DNA of 64,000 nucleotides from Anaeromusa acidaminophila DSM 3853. GTDB taxonomy: Bacteria > Bacillota > Negativicutes > Anaeromusales > Anaeromusaceae. The stretch is from contig NZ_KB894590.1 of the NCBI RefSeq assembly GCF_000374545.1, positions 82,822 to 146,821 on the forward strand. Reading direction: 5' to 3'. The translations under genes were made by a program, and so were the position numbers. The notes beneath the pieces were generated by a model, which was not told where the DNA came from, made no database searches, and saw only the letters and a list, made by a program, of their open reading frames with translations. Shown here piece after piece: positions 35,922 through 44,881 of this stretch (position 1 is its first letter; every line of letters starts with the position of its first letter).

Positions 35922-36719
35922 ATGTATTTGGGAAAAGTCATTGCTTTAGTGTTAGGTTTGTGGCTGACGGCGGCCGCACCTGCTTGGGCCCAAGAATCTT
36001 GCGTATTAATTCAAGGGGCTATGGATATGGAGGTTCGCACCTTAGTAGAACAACTGGAGGAGCCGCAAACCGTAGTGCTTGCCGGCTGGACCTATTGGCA
36101 GGGACATATTGGCTCTCAAAAGGTAGTGGTTTCGCAAACTAAGGTGGGGACTACCAATGCCGCAGCGGCGACATTGCTGGGGATTCAGCGGTTTTCCCCT
36201 ACGGTGATTGTCAATCAGGGGACGGCTGGAGGCTATCCGGCTTGGCTGCATAAGGGGGATTTGATTATTGGAGAAACCATTACCAATGCGGGAGCCGTTA
36301 ATGTGGCCAGACGGGAGGCTGGACAGGGGATTGAAGTGCGCGAATGGACGGTGCGCGATGAATTTGGTCCGGTTCGCTGGCAAAGCGATGCTCGCTTGGT
36401 ACGCTTGGCAGAGGTTTTAAGCAAAGATTATACCCAAGGGCGGGTACATAAAGGAACAATTTTTTCCAGTGACCGCTGGTCGCGGGAGCTGGATTATATA
36501 GCGTATTGGCAAAAGAAAGAAAATGCCTTGGGGGAAGAAATGGAAGCCGCGGCTAGTGCGCAGATTGCGGCGGCGTATCAAATCCCATATCTTTGCGTGC
36601 GGGTTGTTTCCAACAATGAAGCTGCCCGGGAGCCCTGGGAGCCGGTGGAAGCCGAGCGCTTAGCGAGCGGCTGCCAAGAGTACATTTTTAAATTGGTGGC
36701 AGCTTTGCAAAATCGCTGA
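35922..36719 (+). CDS. Exported nucleosidase-like protein (MTA/SAH nucleosidase family)
   Basis: This 265-residue protein has a clear signal peptide (hydrophobic 6-22, likely cleavage after AWA at about 24), unusual for this normally cytosolic family. The mature part has the phosphorylase fold: IQGAMDMEVRTL with the catalytic-region Glu, VVNQGTAGG, and MEAAASAQIA as the ribose-binding element. In bacterial MTA/SAH nucleosidases a catalytic Asp follows Ser near the end (SD); here the position reads S230-N231. The D-to-N change may alter or abolish purine protonation, or favour phosphorolysis-like chemistry as in some purine nucleoside phosphorylases. AAGGAGG lies upstream, two bases after the MATE stop. 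Confidence 0.85.
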   Translation: MYLGKVIALVLGLWLTAAAPAWAQESCVLIQGAMDMEVRTLVEQLEEPQTVVLAGWTYWQGHIGSQKVVVSQTKVGTTNAAAATLLGIQRFSPTVIVNQGTAGGYPAWLHKGDLIIGETITNAGAVNVARREAGQGIEVREWTVRDEFGPVRWQSDARLVRLAEVLSKDYTQGRVHKGTIFSSDRWSRELDYIAYWQKKENALGEEMEAAASAQIAAAYQIPYLCVRVVSNNEAAREPWEPVEAERLASGCQEYIFKLVAALQNR

Positions 36720-36735
36720 CGATTCGCAGCGATTT
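36710..36735 (+). terminator. Hairpin at the end of the long operon
   Basis: AAATCGCTG (36710-36718, overlapping the stop codon) pairs with CAGCGATTT (36727-36735). No long T tract follows, so termination may be incomplete and the sirtuin gene could be read through. Confidence 0.45.
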
Positions 36736-36785
36736 AACGAATATGCTATGATAAAAGAAAAAATGAGTGGAAAGAGGGGCTAAAC

Positions 36786-37508
36786 ATGCTTCCTGTTGAA
36801 CAACTGCAAGAAATCATTTCGGCATCGAATAATATTGTCTTCTTTGGCGGCGCGGGGGTTTCTACGGAGAGCGGCATTCCGGATTTTCGCAGCGTAGACG
36901 GTTTATACAATCAGCGCTATAAATATCCGCCGGAGGTTATGCTCAGCTATACCTTCTATCGGGAGCATACAGCAGAGTTTTATGATTTTTATCGGGAAAA
37001 GCTGCTTTGTCCTACGGCTAAACCGAATGCCGCTCACTTCAAACTGGCGGAGTTAGAGGCTGCGGGAAAATTGAAGGCGGTCATTACGCAGAATATTGAT
37101 GGTTTGCATCAAATGGCCGGCAGTAAGACCGTGCTGGAGCTGCACGGCTCGGTAAAGCGAAACTATTGTCAAAACTGTCATGCCTTTTACGATGATGCGT
37201 TTATTCTGCAAAGTACGGGCGTTCCTACATGCGAATGCGGCGGCGTGATTAAGCCGGATGTGGTTCTCTATGAGGAAGGCTTGGCGCAGGAAACCATGCA
37301 GCGTTCCATGGAATTTATCGCCAAAGCGGATGTGCTGATTGTAGGAGGCACTTCCTTAGTGGTGTATCCGGCAGCCGGGATGATCGACTACTACCGGGGA
37401 CGCCAGTTGGTGCTAATCAATCGGGGCGCGACGCATTCGGATAAAAAGGCGAAGCTGTTGATTCAAGAGAGCATTGGAGAGGTATTAGGGCAGATTTCTC
37501 TTTCCTAA
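36786..37508 (+). CDS. cobB: NAD-dependent protein deacylase (sirtuin)
   Basis: This 240-residue class of sirtuin removes acyl groups from protein lysines using NAD. The Rossmann motif GGAGVSTESGIPDFRS, the NID motif TQNIDGLH, the catalytic His in LHGSVKRN and the zinc ribbon (CQNC and CECG) are intact. Positions near YKYPPEVMLSY vary from the Y-x-x-R desuccinylase signature, so deacetylation is the likely main activity. It starts 66 bases after the nucleosidase-like gene and is followed by thpR 22 bases later. In this kind of organism it often regulates acetyl-CoA synthetases. Confidence 0.93.
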   Translation: MLPVEQLQEIISASNNIVFFGGAGVSTESGIPDFRSVDGLYNQRYKYPPEVMLSYTFYREHTAEFYDFYREKLLCPTAKPNAAHFKLAELEAAGKLKAVITQNIDGLHQMAGSKTVLELHGSVKRNYCQNCHAFYDDAFILQSTGVPTCECGGVIKPDVVLYEEGLAQETMQRSMEFIAKADVLIVGGTSLVVYPAAGMIDYYRGRQLVLINRGATHSDKKAKLLIQESIGEVLGQISLS

Positions 37509-37530
37509 AAGGGGTGAAAGGAGAGCGGCA

Positions 37531-38103
37531 ATGCGGCTCTTTGTTGCGATAGAACTTCCTGAAATGGTGCGGACAGCTCTTGGAAACGTGCAGCAGCAGG
37601 TGCGCAAGCAAACGATTAAGGGACGATTTTTTACCGAAAGCAATATGCATTTGACGCTGTGTTTTTTAGGCGAGACGAAGCCGGAACGGGTCCAGGAACT
37701 AATGCTGTTTTTGCAAGAAGCAGCCGCGTTAGGGAAGGCGTTTCCTTTGCATTTTGCTAGACAACTGCGCTACTTTGGAACGGAAAAACCGGCCAGAGTA
37801 GTTTGGGTTAGCTTACATGGGGAGCTGAAGCCGCTGCGAAAACTGCAACTTCTTGTTGCAAGAGCCGTAGAAAAGGCTGGCCTGCCCTTGGAAGAGCGTC
37901 CATATGTTCCACATATTACGTTGGCCCGTAATTGCGTATTTTCGGCCGAGGTGCTGTTGACGCAAGGGAAGATTCAACTTTCGATGCCAAGACCGCCCGA
38001 ATTTGAAGTGTCAGGTTTTTCGCTAATGATAAGTGAACAGGTAGATGGAAAAAGGAGTTACCGAGCGCTGGACCGCTTTGTATTTCCTAAAGAATGTAAA
38101 TGA
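37531..38103 (+). CDS. thpR: RNA 2',3'-cyclic phosphodiesterase
   Basis: This 190-residue 2H phosphoesterase of the LigT/ThpR family opens 2',3'-cyclic phosphates at RNA ends. The two catalytic HxTx motifs are present at H40-L-T42 (MHLTLCFLG) and H128 (PHITLAR). The start MRLFVAIELPE is typical. AAAGGAG precedes the ATG, and the cobB stop is 22 bases upstream, so the pair is probably co-transcribed. It ends at a strong terminator. Confidence 0.93.
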   Translation: MRLFVAIELPEMVRTALGNVQQQVRKQTIKGRFFTESNMHLTLCFLGETKPERVQELMLFLQEAAALGKAFPLHFARQLRYFGTEKPARVVWVSLHGELKPLRKLQLLVARAVEKAGLPLEERPYVPHITLARNCVFSAEVLLTQGKIQLSMPRPPEFEVSGFSLMISEQVDGKRSYRALDRFVFPKECK

Positions 38104-38146
38104 AAACGAAGGCAAACCGGTAGAGAAACCGGCTTGCCTTCGTTTT
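38103..38146. terminator. Bidirectional terminator
   Basis: AAAACGAAGGCAA and an inner CCGG pair with CCGG and TTGCCTTCGTTTT, about 17 bp in all with a small interior bulge, between converging thpR and the GGDEF gene. Confidence 0.92.
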
Positions 38147-39644
38147 ACTTCTTCTGCTCTTCCTGCGTCTTGGGAGGGGCGAAACAGATATGCGTTTCCG
38201 GATCTGCTTTGGCAGCGTACATGGCCGAGTCGGCGCTCTGGATGATTTCATCGACGGCATTGCCGTTTTCAGGATAGGTGGCGATGCCAACGCTAGCGGA
38301 TACTTGCAGCTGATGCCCTGCAAAGGAGCAAGGCTGTTCGATTAGCTGCAGCAGTGATTCCGCTAGTCCGGCTAGGCTGTCGCGGTCCTTAATTTCCGGC
38401 AATAAAACAACAAATTCATCGCCTCCTTGGCGGCAGACCGTATCAGATTTGCGGATGGCCTTTCGGAGTCGTTGGGCAATGGCGCAAAGCAAGGCGTCTC
38501 CAGCATCATGACCATAGTTGTCATTGATCGGTTTGAAACGATCTAAGTCGATGAAAATGATACCTAATTGTCGATGATAACGTCTGGCCAGAATTAAAGC
38601 CTGCGCTGCTTTTTCCAAAAACAGCACCCGATTTGGTAAGTTCGTGAGATAATCATGATGCGCTAAGTAGCGGATTCGTTCTTCCGCTTGGTGACGTTCC
38701 GTAATGTCGAGGAACATGCTGACATAATAAACAATCTCATTGTTTCTATCTAAAACTTGAGCGATGGATAGCATTTGAGGGTAAACTTCGCCATTTTTAC
38801 GGCGGCTGACTACTTCACCTTCCCAATGGCCCTGTTGGTGGATAATTTTAAGCATATCGCGGTAAAAAGCGCTGTTTTGCTGACCCAGAAGGAGCATCAT
38901 CTTTTTTTCACCAAGGACTTCGGCTAAAGTGTAACCGGAGATACGGATATAGGCGTTATTGGCGGAGACAATACGGTGTTGTGCGTCTGTTACCACGATG
39001 GCCACCGGGCTGGTGTCGAAAACCGTGTGAGCCAGGCGTAAAGAAGCTTCTTCACGGCGACGTTCGGTAATGTCTTCGACAACGATTACTACGCCGCTGG
39101 CTTTTCCTTCCTGATCTAAAAAAGCGCGGCTGGCTGCGCGATACCAGATTGTGGTTCCGTTGGGAAGTTGATGGCTACGTTCGGCGAAGACCGGTTGATA
39201 AGGGTGACGCAAAGCTTGCTCGAAATTTCGTTTGCTTTCTTCGCGCATGTTTGGGGCTAAGTAGAGGCAATAATCGGTGCCCAGCACTTCGGCAGGGGAT
39301 CTTTGAAATAGATCAGCGACGCATTGGTTGGCATAGAGAATATTGCGCTGCGAGTCCAGTAATAAGAGGGAGAGTCCGGAACTGTCATAAATGGCGCGTA
39401 ACAGAGATTCCTGGCAAGAAAGTTTTTCATTGGCCCTGTGGGCTTCGGCGAGGGCTTGGGTTAAGCGTCGATGCTCTCGCAGCAGAAAGAAACTAAGTAA
39501 GGTTAAAAGCAAAGCAAGCAAAATGCCTGTAAAGAGCAGCCAGTCGTCATTACAAAGATAAACAAAAGTTAAGGTGAAAAGGAAAACGAAAAAAAGAGCA
39601 AGGAAAAGAGAGTTGCGTTTAAACGGTATGGAAAAATAGCGCAT
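38145..39644 (-). CDS. Membrane-bound PAS-PAS-GGDEF diguanylate cyclase
   Basis: This 499-residue protein should produce cyclic-di-GMP. Two close membrane helices (about 8-50) form an anchor with almost no external loop, so sensing is probably by the two PAS domains (about 75-190 and 200-315). The GGDEF domain has an intact GGDEF at 407-411 and an I-site RKSD nine residues before it (398-401), so feedback inhibition is expected. I start at ATG 39644, with AAAGGAG seven bases upstream; an ATG at 39650 is too close. It appears monocistronic and is divergent from the tryptophan T-box. Confidence 0.93.
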   Translation of the reverse strand: MRYFSIPFKRNSLFLALFFVFLFTLTFVYLCNDDWLLFTGILLALLLTLLSFFLLREHRRLTQALAEAHRANEKLSCQESLLRAIYDSSGLSLLLLDSQRNILYANQCVADLFQRSPAEVLGTDYCLYLAPNMREESKRNFEQALRHPYQPVFAERSHQLPNGTTIWYRAASRAFLDQEGKASGVVIVVEDITERRREEASLRLAHTVFDTSPVAIVVTDAQHRIVSANNAYIRISGYTLAEVLGEKKMMLLLGQQNSAFYRDMLKIIHQQGHWEGEVVSRRKNGEVYPQMLSIAQVLDRNNEIVYYVSMFLDITERHQAEERIRYLAHHDYLTNLPNRVLFLEKAAQALILARRYHRQLGIIFIDLDRFKPINDNYGHDAGDALLCAIAQRLRKAIRKSDTVCRQGGDEFVVLLPEIKDRDSLAGLAESLLQLIEQPCSFAGHQLQVSASVGIATYPENGNAVDEIIQSADSAMYAAKADPETHICFAPPKTQEEQKK

Positions 39645-39766
39645 AGACATACTCCTTTCCGGCGGCAATAACGATGAGTTTATACTATATGTTCCGGATT
39701 TATCGAGAAAAACCTTCTAGCGTATAAAATGAGATGGATCTTTGTAAAAATAATTCGATCTAGAAG

Positions 39767-39797
39767 TTGACAAAAATGATGGATCGTGGAATAATAT
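39767..39797 (+). promoter_or_regulatory. Promoter of the T-box-trpBA unit
   Basis: TTGACA at 39767-39772 is followed after 17 to 19 bases by AATAAT/TAATAT (39790-39797). It lies just before the T-box leader. Confidence 0.65.
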
Positions 39798-39824
39798 GAA
39801 TCAATATGATAAACCTATGAGCAA

Positions 39825-40078
39825 GAAGAGTAAGAATCATTGGTTGTACTCAGAGAGTCGCTAGCTGGTGAGAATGCGATTGCAAAGATGATTCCGAATG
39901 GACTTGCGAGGGAGGCCCGAAATCGAAAGAGAGTAGGCGTCTACGGGGGCCCTGCCCGTTAGCAGCTGGGTGCATATGTTAGTATGCAAAACGAGAGGAC
40001 GATTTATCGTCAATTTGGGTGGTACCGCAGAAGCTTAGAGCTTTTGTCCCTTTTTAGGGGACAAAGGCTCTTTTATTT
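39825..40078 (+). promoter_or_regulatory. Tryptophan-specific T-box riboswitch
   Basis: This leader RNA reads tRNA charging. The hallmark T-box sequence GGGTGGTACCGCAG lies at 40017-40030, in the antiterminator. It is followed by an intrinsic terminator (AGAGCTTTTGTCCC at 40037-40050 with GGGGACAAAGGCTCT at 40057-40071, then T-rich). Stem I contains a purine-rich AGAGAGTCG near its base and a GCTGGTG element. The likely specifier codon is TGG (Trp) at 39899-39901, in CCGAATGGACT. Uncharged tRNA-Trp would stabilise the antiterminator and switch on trpBA downstream, which agrees with the codon. Confidence 0.95.
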
Positions 40079-40111
40079 TTGCCGATTATGAGAAAAAGGA
40101 GAATGAAGAAC

Positions 40112-41296
40112 ATGAGTAAAGGAAGATTTGGGCTTCACGGAGGGCAATATTTGCCGGAGACGCTGATGAATGCAGTACTGGAACTAGAGGCGGCTTATAA
40201 ACACTATAAAGAGGATCCGGAATTTGTCGCGGAACTGACAGAGTTGTTTAACGATTATGCAGGACGCCCATCGCGCCTGTATTATGCAGCGAAGATGACT
40301 CGAGATTTAGGGGGGGCTAAAATTTATCTCAAACGAGAAGATCTGAATCATACAGGGTCTCATAAAATTAACAATGTGTTGGGACAGGTTCTTTTGGCCA
40401 AACGCATGGGGAAAAAACGGGTTATTGCCGAGACCGGCGCAGGGCAGCATGGCGTGGCGACAGCCACGGCGGCAGCCTTAATGGGGCTGGAATGTGAGAT
40501 CTATATGGGCAAAGAAGATACCGAACGACAGGTGCTTAACGTATATCGCATGGAGCTTTTGGGTGCTAAGGTTCATGAGGTGACAAGCGGTACGCAGACT
40601 TTAAAAGACGCCGTCAACGAAACATTACGAGAATGGACAAATCGGGTAGAGGATACGCATTATGTGATGGGATCGGTCTTGGGACCGCATCCTTTCCCGA
40701 CCATTGTGAGAGACTTTCAAAGCATCATCGGCCGTGAGGTCAAGGCGCAGATGCTGGAGAAAGAAGGCAAGCTTCCGGATGCGGTGCTGGCTTGTGTGGG
40801 CGGCGGCAGTAATGCGATGGGTTTATTTTATGATTTTATTGAAGATAAGGATGTGCGTTTGATTGGCTGTGAAGCGGCCGGGCGAGGCGTAGATACGGCG
40901 GAAACCGCAGCGACGATGGCTACCGGGTCTGTCGGCATTTTCCACGGGATGAAATCGTATTTTTGCCAGGACGAGTACGGGCAGATTGCGCCGGTTTATT
41001 CGATTTCCGCTGGCCTTGATTATCCCGGCGTAGGACCGGAACATTCGCATCTGAAGGATTTAGGGCGGGCGGAATATGTGCCGGTGACTGACGATGAAGC
41101 AGTAGAAGCCTTTGAATATCTGTCTCGCACGGAGGGAATTATTCCAGCGATTGAGAGCTCTCATGCTGTAGCGTACGCTATGAAACTGGCGCCGACGCTG
41201 ACTAAAGACAAAACCGTGGTGATTTGCCTTTCCGGGAGAGGCGATAAAGATGTGGCCGCCATTGCACGTTATAAGGGGGTAGAAATTTATGAATAA
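40112..41296 (+). CDS. trpB: Tryptophan synthase beta subunit
   Basis: This 394-residue PLP enzyme condenses indole with serine to make tryptophan. The PLP lysine lies in HTGSHKINN, and [25 protein letters not shown] and [10 protein letters not shown] (phosphate-binding loop) are diagnostic. It is the TrpB1 type that pairs with TrpA, not the longer TrpB2. The ATG at 40112 has AAGGAG ten bases upstream. It lies directly after a Trp T-box and overlaps trpA by eight bases, so expression follows tryptophan supply. Confidence 0.97.
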   Translation: MSKGRFGLHGGQYLPETLMNAVLELEAAYKHYKEDPEFVAELTELFNDYAGRPSRLYYAAKMTRDLGGAKIYLKREDLNHTGSHKINNVLGQVLLAKRMGKKRVIAETGAGQHGVATATAAALMGLECEIYMGKEDTERQVLNVYRMELLGAKVHEVTSGTQTLKDAVNETLREWTNRVEDTHYVMGSVLGPHPFPTIVRDFQSIIGREVKAQMLEKEGKLPDAVLACVGGGSNAMGLFYDFIEDKDVRLIGCEAAGRGVDTAETAATMATGSVGIFHGMKSYFCQDEYGQIAPVYSISAGLDYPGVGPEHSHLKDLGRAEYVPVTDDEAVEAFEYLSRTEGIIPAIESSHAVAYAMKLAPTLTKDKTVVICLSGRGDKDVAAIARYKGVEIYE

Positions 41297-42068
41297 GTTA
41301 AATCAGGCCTTTGCCAAGGGAAAAGCCTTTATTCCTTTTGTTACCGCAGGCGATCCGTCGCTGGAGGTGACGGAACAGCTTGTATTGCAGATGGCGGCAG
41401 CGGGAGCGGATCTAATTGAATTGGGGATTCCCTTTTCCGACCCTGTCGCCGAAGGGCCGATCATTCAGGAAGCGGATGTTCGCGCCTTGGCGGCGGGAAC
41501 GACGACCGATAAAATTTTCGAGATGGTTGGGCGAGTTCGCAAGACCTGCCAGGTACCGATGGCTTTCATGACGTATATCAACCCTGTTTTTACGTACGGA
41601 GCGGAACGGTTTTTGAAAAATTGCCAAGCTGTCGGCATTGATGCGCTGATTGTTCCCGATATGCCGTATGAGGAAAAGCAGGAATTGCTGCCGTTTTGCC
41701 AAAAATACGATGTGCGCTTGATTTCCATGATTGCACCGACCTCCAACCAGCGTATCCAGACTATCGCCAACGAAGCCGAAGGCTTTTTGTATTGCGTATC
41801 TTCCATGGGCGTTACCGGAGTGCGTCAGGAGCTGGGAAATCACGTGTCGACGATGATTCAGACGGCCAAAGCAGCAAAAGATATTCCCTGCGCTATAGGA
41901 TTTGGAATTTCCACGCCCCAGCAGGCTGCCGCGATGGCCGCTGTATCGGATGGAGCCATTGTGGGCAGCGCCATTGTGAAAATCGTAGCTCAGCATGGAC
42001 AAGATTGCGTGCCTCATGTAGCAAAATATGTGTGTGAAATGGTGCAGGCCGTAAAAGCAGTACAATAA
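41289..42068 (+). CDS. trpA: Tryptophan synthase alpha subunit
   Basis: This 259-residue TIM-barrel subunit cleaves indole-3-glycerol phosphate to indole, which passes to TrpB. Catalytic Glu and Asp are in [16 protein letters not shown], and the phosphate-binding GFGIS and [10 protein letters not shown] loops are intact. Only trpB and trpA are in this unit; the earlier tryptophan pathway genes are not in the window. A terminator ends the operon. Confidence 0.97.
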   Translation: MNKLNQAFAKGKAFIPFVTAGDPSLEVTEQLVLQMAAAGADLIELGIPFSDPVAEGPIIQEADVRALAAGTTTDKIFEMVGRVRKTCQVPMAFMTYINPVFTYGAERFLKNCQAVGIDALIVPDMPYEEKQELLPFCQKYDVRLISMIAPTSNQRIQTIANEAEGFLYCVSSMGVTGVRQELGNHVSTMIQTAKAAKDIPCAIGFGISTPQQAAAMAAVSDGAIVGSAIVKIVAQHGQDCVPHVAKYVCEMVQAVKAVQ

Positions 42069-42090
42069 GAGAATAAGAAAATATATACAG

Positions 42091-42127
42091 GCGGCGTTTG
42101 GATACAATTCCAAGCGCCGCTTTCTTC
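42091..42127 (+). terminator. Rho-independent terminator of trpBA
   Basis: GCGGCGTTTGGA (42091-42102) pairs with TCCAAGCGCCGC (42109-42120), one G-T/mismatch allowed, followed by TTTCTTC. Confidence 0.85.
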
Positions 42128-42202
42128 ATTGTGAATCTCTTGCACATGTTAAAGGTTGCTAGTAACATAGAAAGTAAACACATTGCTGCGAGGAGAATGA
42201 AT

Positions 42203-43600
42203 ATGGGACGGCTGGAAAAAGACTTTTTAGGGGAACGGGAGCTGCCGGAAAACGCATACTACGGCATTCATACGTTGCGCGCCATGGAAAACTTCGCAGT
42301 ATCCGGTGAAAAAGTGCATCCGGAGCTGATTTGCGCTCTTGGCGTCGTGAAACAAGCGGCGGCGGAAAGCAATATGAAGCTGGGGCGGCTGGAAGAACGC
42401 CTGGGACACGCCATTTTTCAAGCGGCTGACGAGGTTGCTTCAGGACAATGGCAAGAGTTTTTTTTGGTGGACGCTTTTCAAGGCGGCGCAGGCACGTCTA
42501 CTAATATGAATGTAAACGAAGTCATAGCTAATAGGGCCATTGAAATTTTAGGGGGCGTTAAAGGCGACTATAGCCTGGTGCATCCTCTGGATCATGTGAA
42601 TATGTCACAGTCGACAAATGACGTCTATCCGACAGCGCTACGTATTGCGGCTATCAGGCTGTTGCTGCCGCTGGCGGAAGCTTGCGCCAACCTGCAAGGG
42701 GCCTTGCAGCGCAAGGAAGAAGAATTTGCCGGCATTCTTAAGCTGGGACGCACAGAGATGCAAGATGCCGTACCGATTACCGTTGGTCAGTCTTTTTCGG
42801 CGTGGGCGGAAGCTATCAGCCGTGATCGCTGGCGTCTTTATAAAGTCGAAGAGCGCCTGCGCAAGGTTAATCTGGGCGGTACGGCGGTCGGCACTGGCTT
42901 GAATGCTCCGCGCAAGTACATTTATATGGTAATTGAACGGTTGCGCAGCTTGAGCGGCTTGGGGCTGGCGCGCGATGAAAACGGCGTAGACGGAACGCAA
43001 AACGCCGATGTTTTTGTAGAAGTGTCAGGCTTACTTAAAGCTTGCGCTGTAACACTCCAGAAAATCAGCGGCGACTTGCGGCTGCTTTCCTCCGAGCCCT
43101 TCGGCGAGCTGCGTTTGCCGCAGCTTCAAGCTGGGTCCTCCATTATGCCGGGCAAGGTCAATCCGGTGATGCCGGAAATGATCTCGCAAGTAGCGTATCA
43201 GGTCATGGCGCGGGATTTAGCTATTACCTTGGCGGCTCAAAGCGGACAGTTGGAATTGAACGCTTTTTATCCTCTGATTGCTGCTAATTTGCTGCCGGCT
43301 TTGGACAGCTTGGCTAAGGGGATGAATTTGTTTGCGGAAAAATGCATTGAAGGCATTGAAGCGGTTCCGGAAGCCTGCCGGAGGCATTTGGAAAAAAGTA
43401 CGGCCGTAGCTACCGTGTTAGCGCCGCTCGTAGGCTATGAAAAAGCGGCTGCTTTGGCTCAAGAGTCGCGGCGCAGCGGACGGCAAGTATTGGAGCTTTT
43501 ACTGGAGCAAGAACTGTTGAGCGAAGAGGAAATGGGACGGTGGCTGCAAGCCAGGCATCTTACCCATGCCGGTATTGTGGGCGAAGAAATCAAAGCATAG
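42203..43600 (+). CDS. aspA: Aspartate ammonia-lyase
   Basis: This 465-residue fumarase/aspartase-superfamily enzyme deaminates aspartate to fumarate. The flexible catalytic loop GSSIMPGKVNP is at about 311-321, and the NMNVNEVIANRA and STNDVYPTA motifs match aspartase rather than fumarase. I use the ATG at 42203 (AGGAG seven bases upstream); an ATG at 42197 and a frame extension to 42098 have no support. It precedes hydF by 11 bases. The aspA-hydF pairing recurs in anaerobes; a shared metabolic reason is not evident here, though ammonium or fumarate may link to energy metabolism. Confidence 0.93.
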   Translation: MGRLEKDFLGERELPENAYYGIHTLRAMENFAVSGEKVHPELICALGVVKQAAAESNMKLGRLEERLGHAIFQAADEVASGQWQEFFLVDAFQGGAGTSTNMNVNEVIANRAIEILGGVKGDYSLVHPLDHVNMSQSTNDVYPTALRIAAIRLLLPLAEACANLQGALQRKEEEFAGILKLGRTEMQDAVPITVGQSFSAWAEAISRDRWRLYKVEERLRKVNLGGTAVGTGLNAPRKYIYMVIERLRSLSGLGLARDENGVDGTQNADVFVEVSGLLKACAVTLQKISGDLRLLSSEPFGELRLPQLQAGSSIMPGKVNPVMPEMISQVAYQVMARDLAITLAAQSGQLELNAFYPLIAANLLPALDSLAKGMNLFAEKCIEGIEAVPEACRRHLEKSTAVATVLAPLVGYEKAAALAQESRRSGRQVLELLLEQELLSEEEMGRWLQARHLTHAGIVGEEIKA

Positions 43601-43611
43601 GAGATCTGGCT

Positions 43612-44832
43612 ATGAATACAACTCCCAGAGGCAATCGGTTGCATATTGCGCTGTTTGGGCGCAGAAATGCCGGGAAATCAAGTTTAATCAATGCTCTGAC
43701 CAACCAAGAATTAGCGATTGTTTCGGAGCTTGCCGGGACGACGACGGATCCGGTGTATAAGTCTATGGAGATTTTGCCGTTAGGCCCGGTGGTCGTTATT
43801 GATACGGCAGGCCTGGACGATACTGGTGAACTGGGCGACTTGCGAGTAGCAAAGTCGCTGGAGGTTTTGGCAAAAACGGATTTGGCCTTAATTGTCATGG
43901 ATGTAGAAAATGGCTGCGGCGAGCCGGAACAAGAGATTGCCGCTCTTTGCGCAGAGAAGAAAATTCCGGTGATTGCGGTGATCAATAAGCAAGACCAAGC
44001 AAAGGCTACGCAAGAACAACTGGCGGCTTGGCAAGGGGCTTTGCAGGCGGCGGAGATGGTTTCCGTGAGCGCTTTGCAGCGAAAAGGCATCGGTGATTTG
44101 AAGATTGCTATGGTCAAAACAGCGCCGCTGCTTTTTGAACAGCCGACCATTGTCGGCGACCTGCTGCAGCCTGGCGATACGGCGGTGCTGGTGACGCCTA
44201 TTGATTTGGCGGCTCCTAAAGGCAGGCTGATTTTGCCGCAGGTCCAAGTCATTCGGGATATCTTGGATTCTGATGCCATGGCTTACGTAGTCAAGGAACG
44301 GGAGCTTAAAGAATGTCTAGGTAATTTGAAAAACAAACCGCGCATTGTTATTACGGACTCGCAGGCATTCTTAAAGGCTGACGCCGATACGCCGCCCGAC
44401 GTGTTGCTTACATCTTTTTCCATTCTCTTTGCTCGCTATAAAGGGGATTTGGAAACACTGGTTAAGGGAGCTAAAGCCTTATTGGCTTTAAAACCTGGAG
44501 ATCGTGTTTTGATGAGCGAAGGTTGTACGCATCATCGAGTGGAGGACGATATCGGAACGGTGAAAATTCCCCGCTGGATTCGCCAATACGTTGGGGGCGA
44601 GCTTGAATTTTCCTGGTCCAGCGGTACTACACTGCCGAAAGATTTGTCTTCCTATCAGGTCGTTGTTCATTGCGGCGCCTGCATGCTGAATCGGCGGGAC
44701 ATGCTGGCGCGCATGATGGCTGCGCAGCAGCAACAAGTACCGATCGTCAATTATGGTGTGGCTATTGCGGCGCTGCAGGGAATTTTGCCGCGGGCTCTTT
44801 CGCCGTTTCCGCAGCTAGTGGATCTACTGTAA
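43612..44832 (+). CDS. hydF: [FeFe]-hydrogenase H-cluster maturation GTPase
   Basis: This 406-residue scaffold protein assembles and delivers the di-iron subcluster of [FeFe]-hydrogenase. The GTPase domain has the P-loop GRRNAGKSS (about 16-24), ELAGTTTDPV and DTAGLDD, and NKQD. After the dimerisation domain, the C-terminal cluster site has the family pattern C305-x-H307, 45 residues, H353-C354-xx-C357. HydE, HydG and a hydrogenase are not in the window. GGAGAT is upstream; aspA ends 11 bases before. Confidence 0.96.
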   Translation: MNTTPRGNRLHIALFGRRNAGKSSLINALTNQELAIVSELAGTTTDPVYKSMEILPLGPVVVIDTAGLDDTGELGDLRVAKSLEVLAKTDLALIVMDVENGCGEPEQEIAALCAEKKIPVIAVINKQDQAKATQEQLAAWQGALQAAEMVSVSALQRKGIGDLKIAMVKTAPLLFEQPTIVGDLLQPGDTAVLVTPIDLAAPKGRLILPQVQVIRDILDSDAMAYVVKERELKECLGNLKNKPRIVITDSQAFLKADADTPPDVLLTSFSILFARYKGDLETLVKGAKALLALKPGDRVLMSEGCTHHRVEDDIGTVKIPRWIRQYVGGELEFSWSSGTTLPKDLSSYQVVVHCGACMLNRRDMLARMMAAQQQQVPIVNYGVAIAALQGILPRALSPFPQLVDLL

Positions 44833-44881
44833 TTTATTTGGCAGGCGGCTTGGATACGCGCCTGAAAGACGGAGGCGGTCT

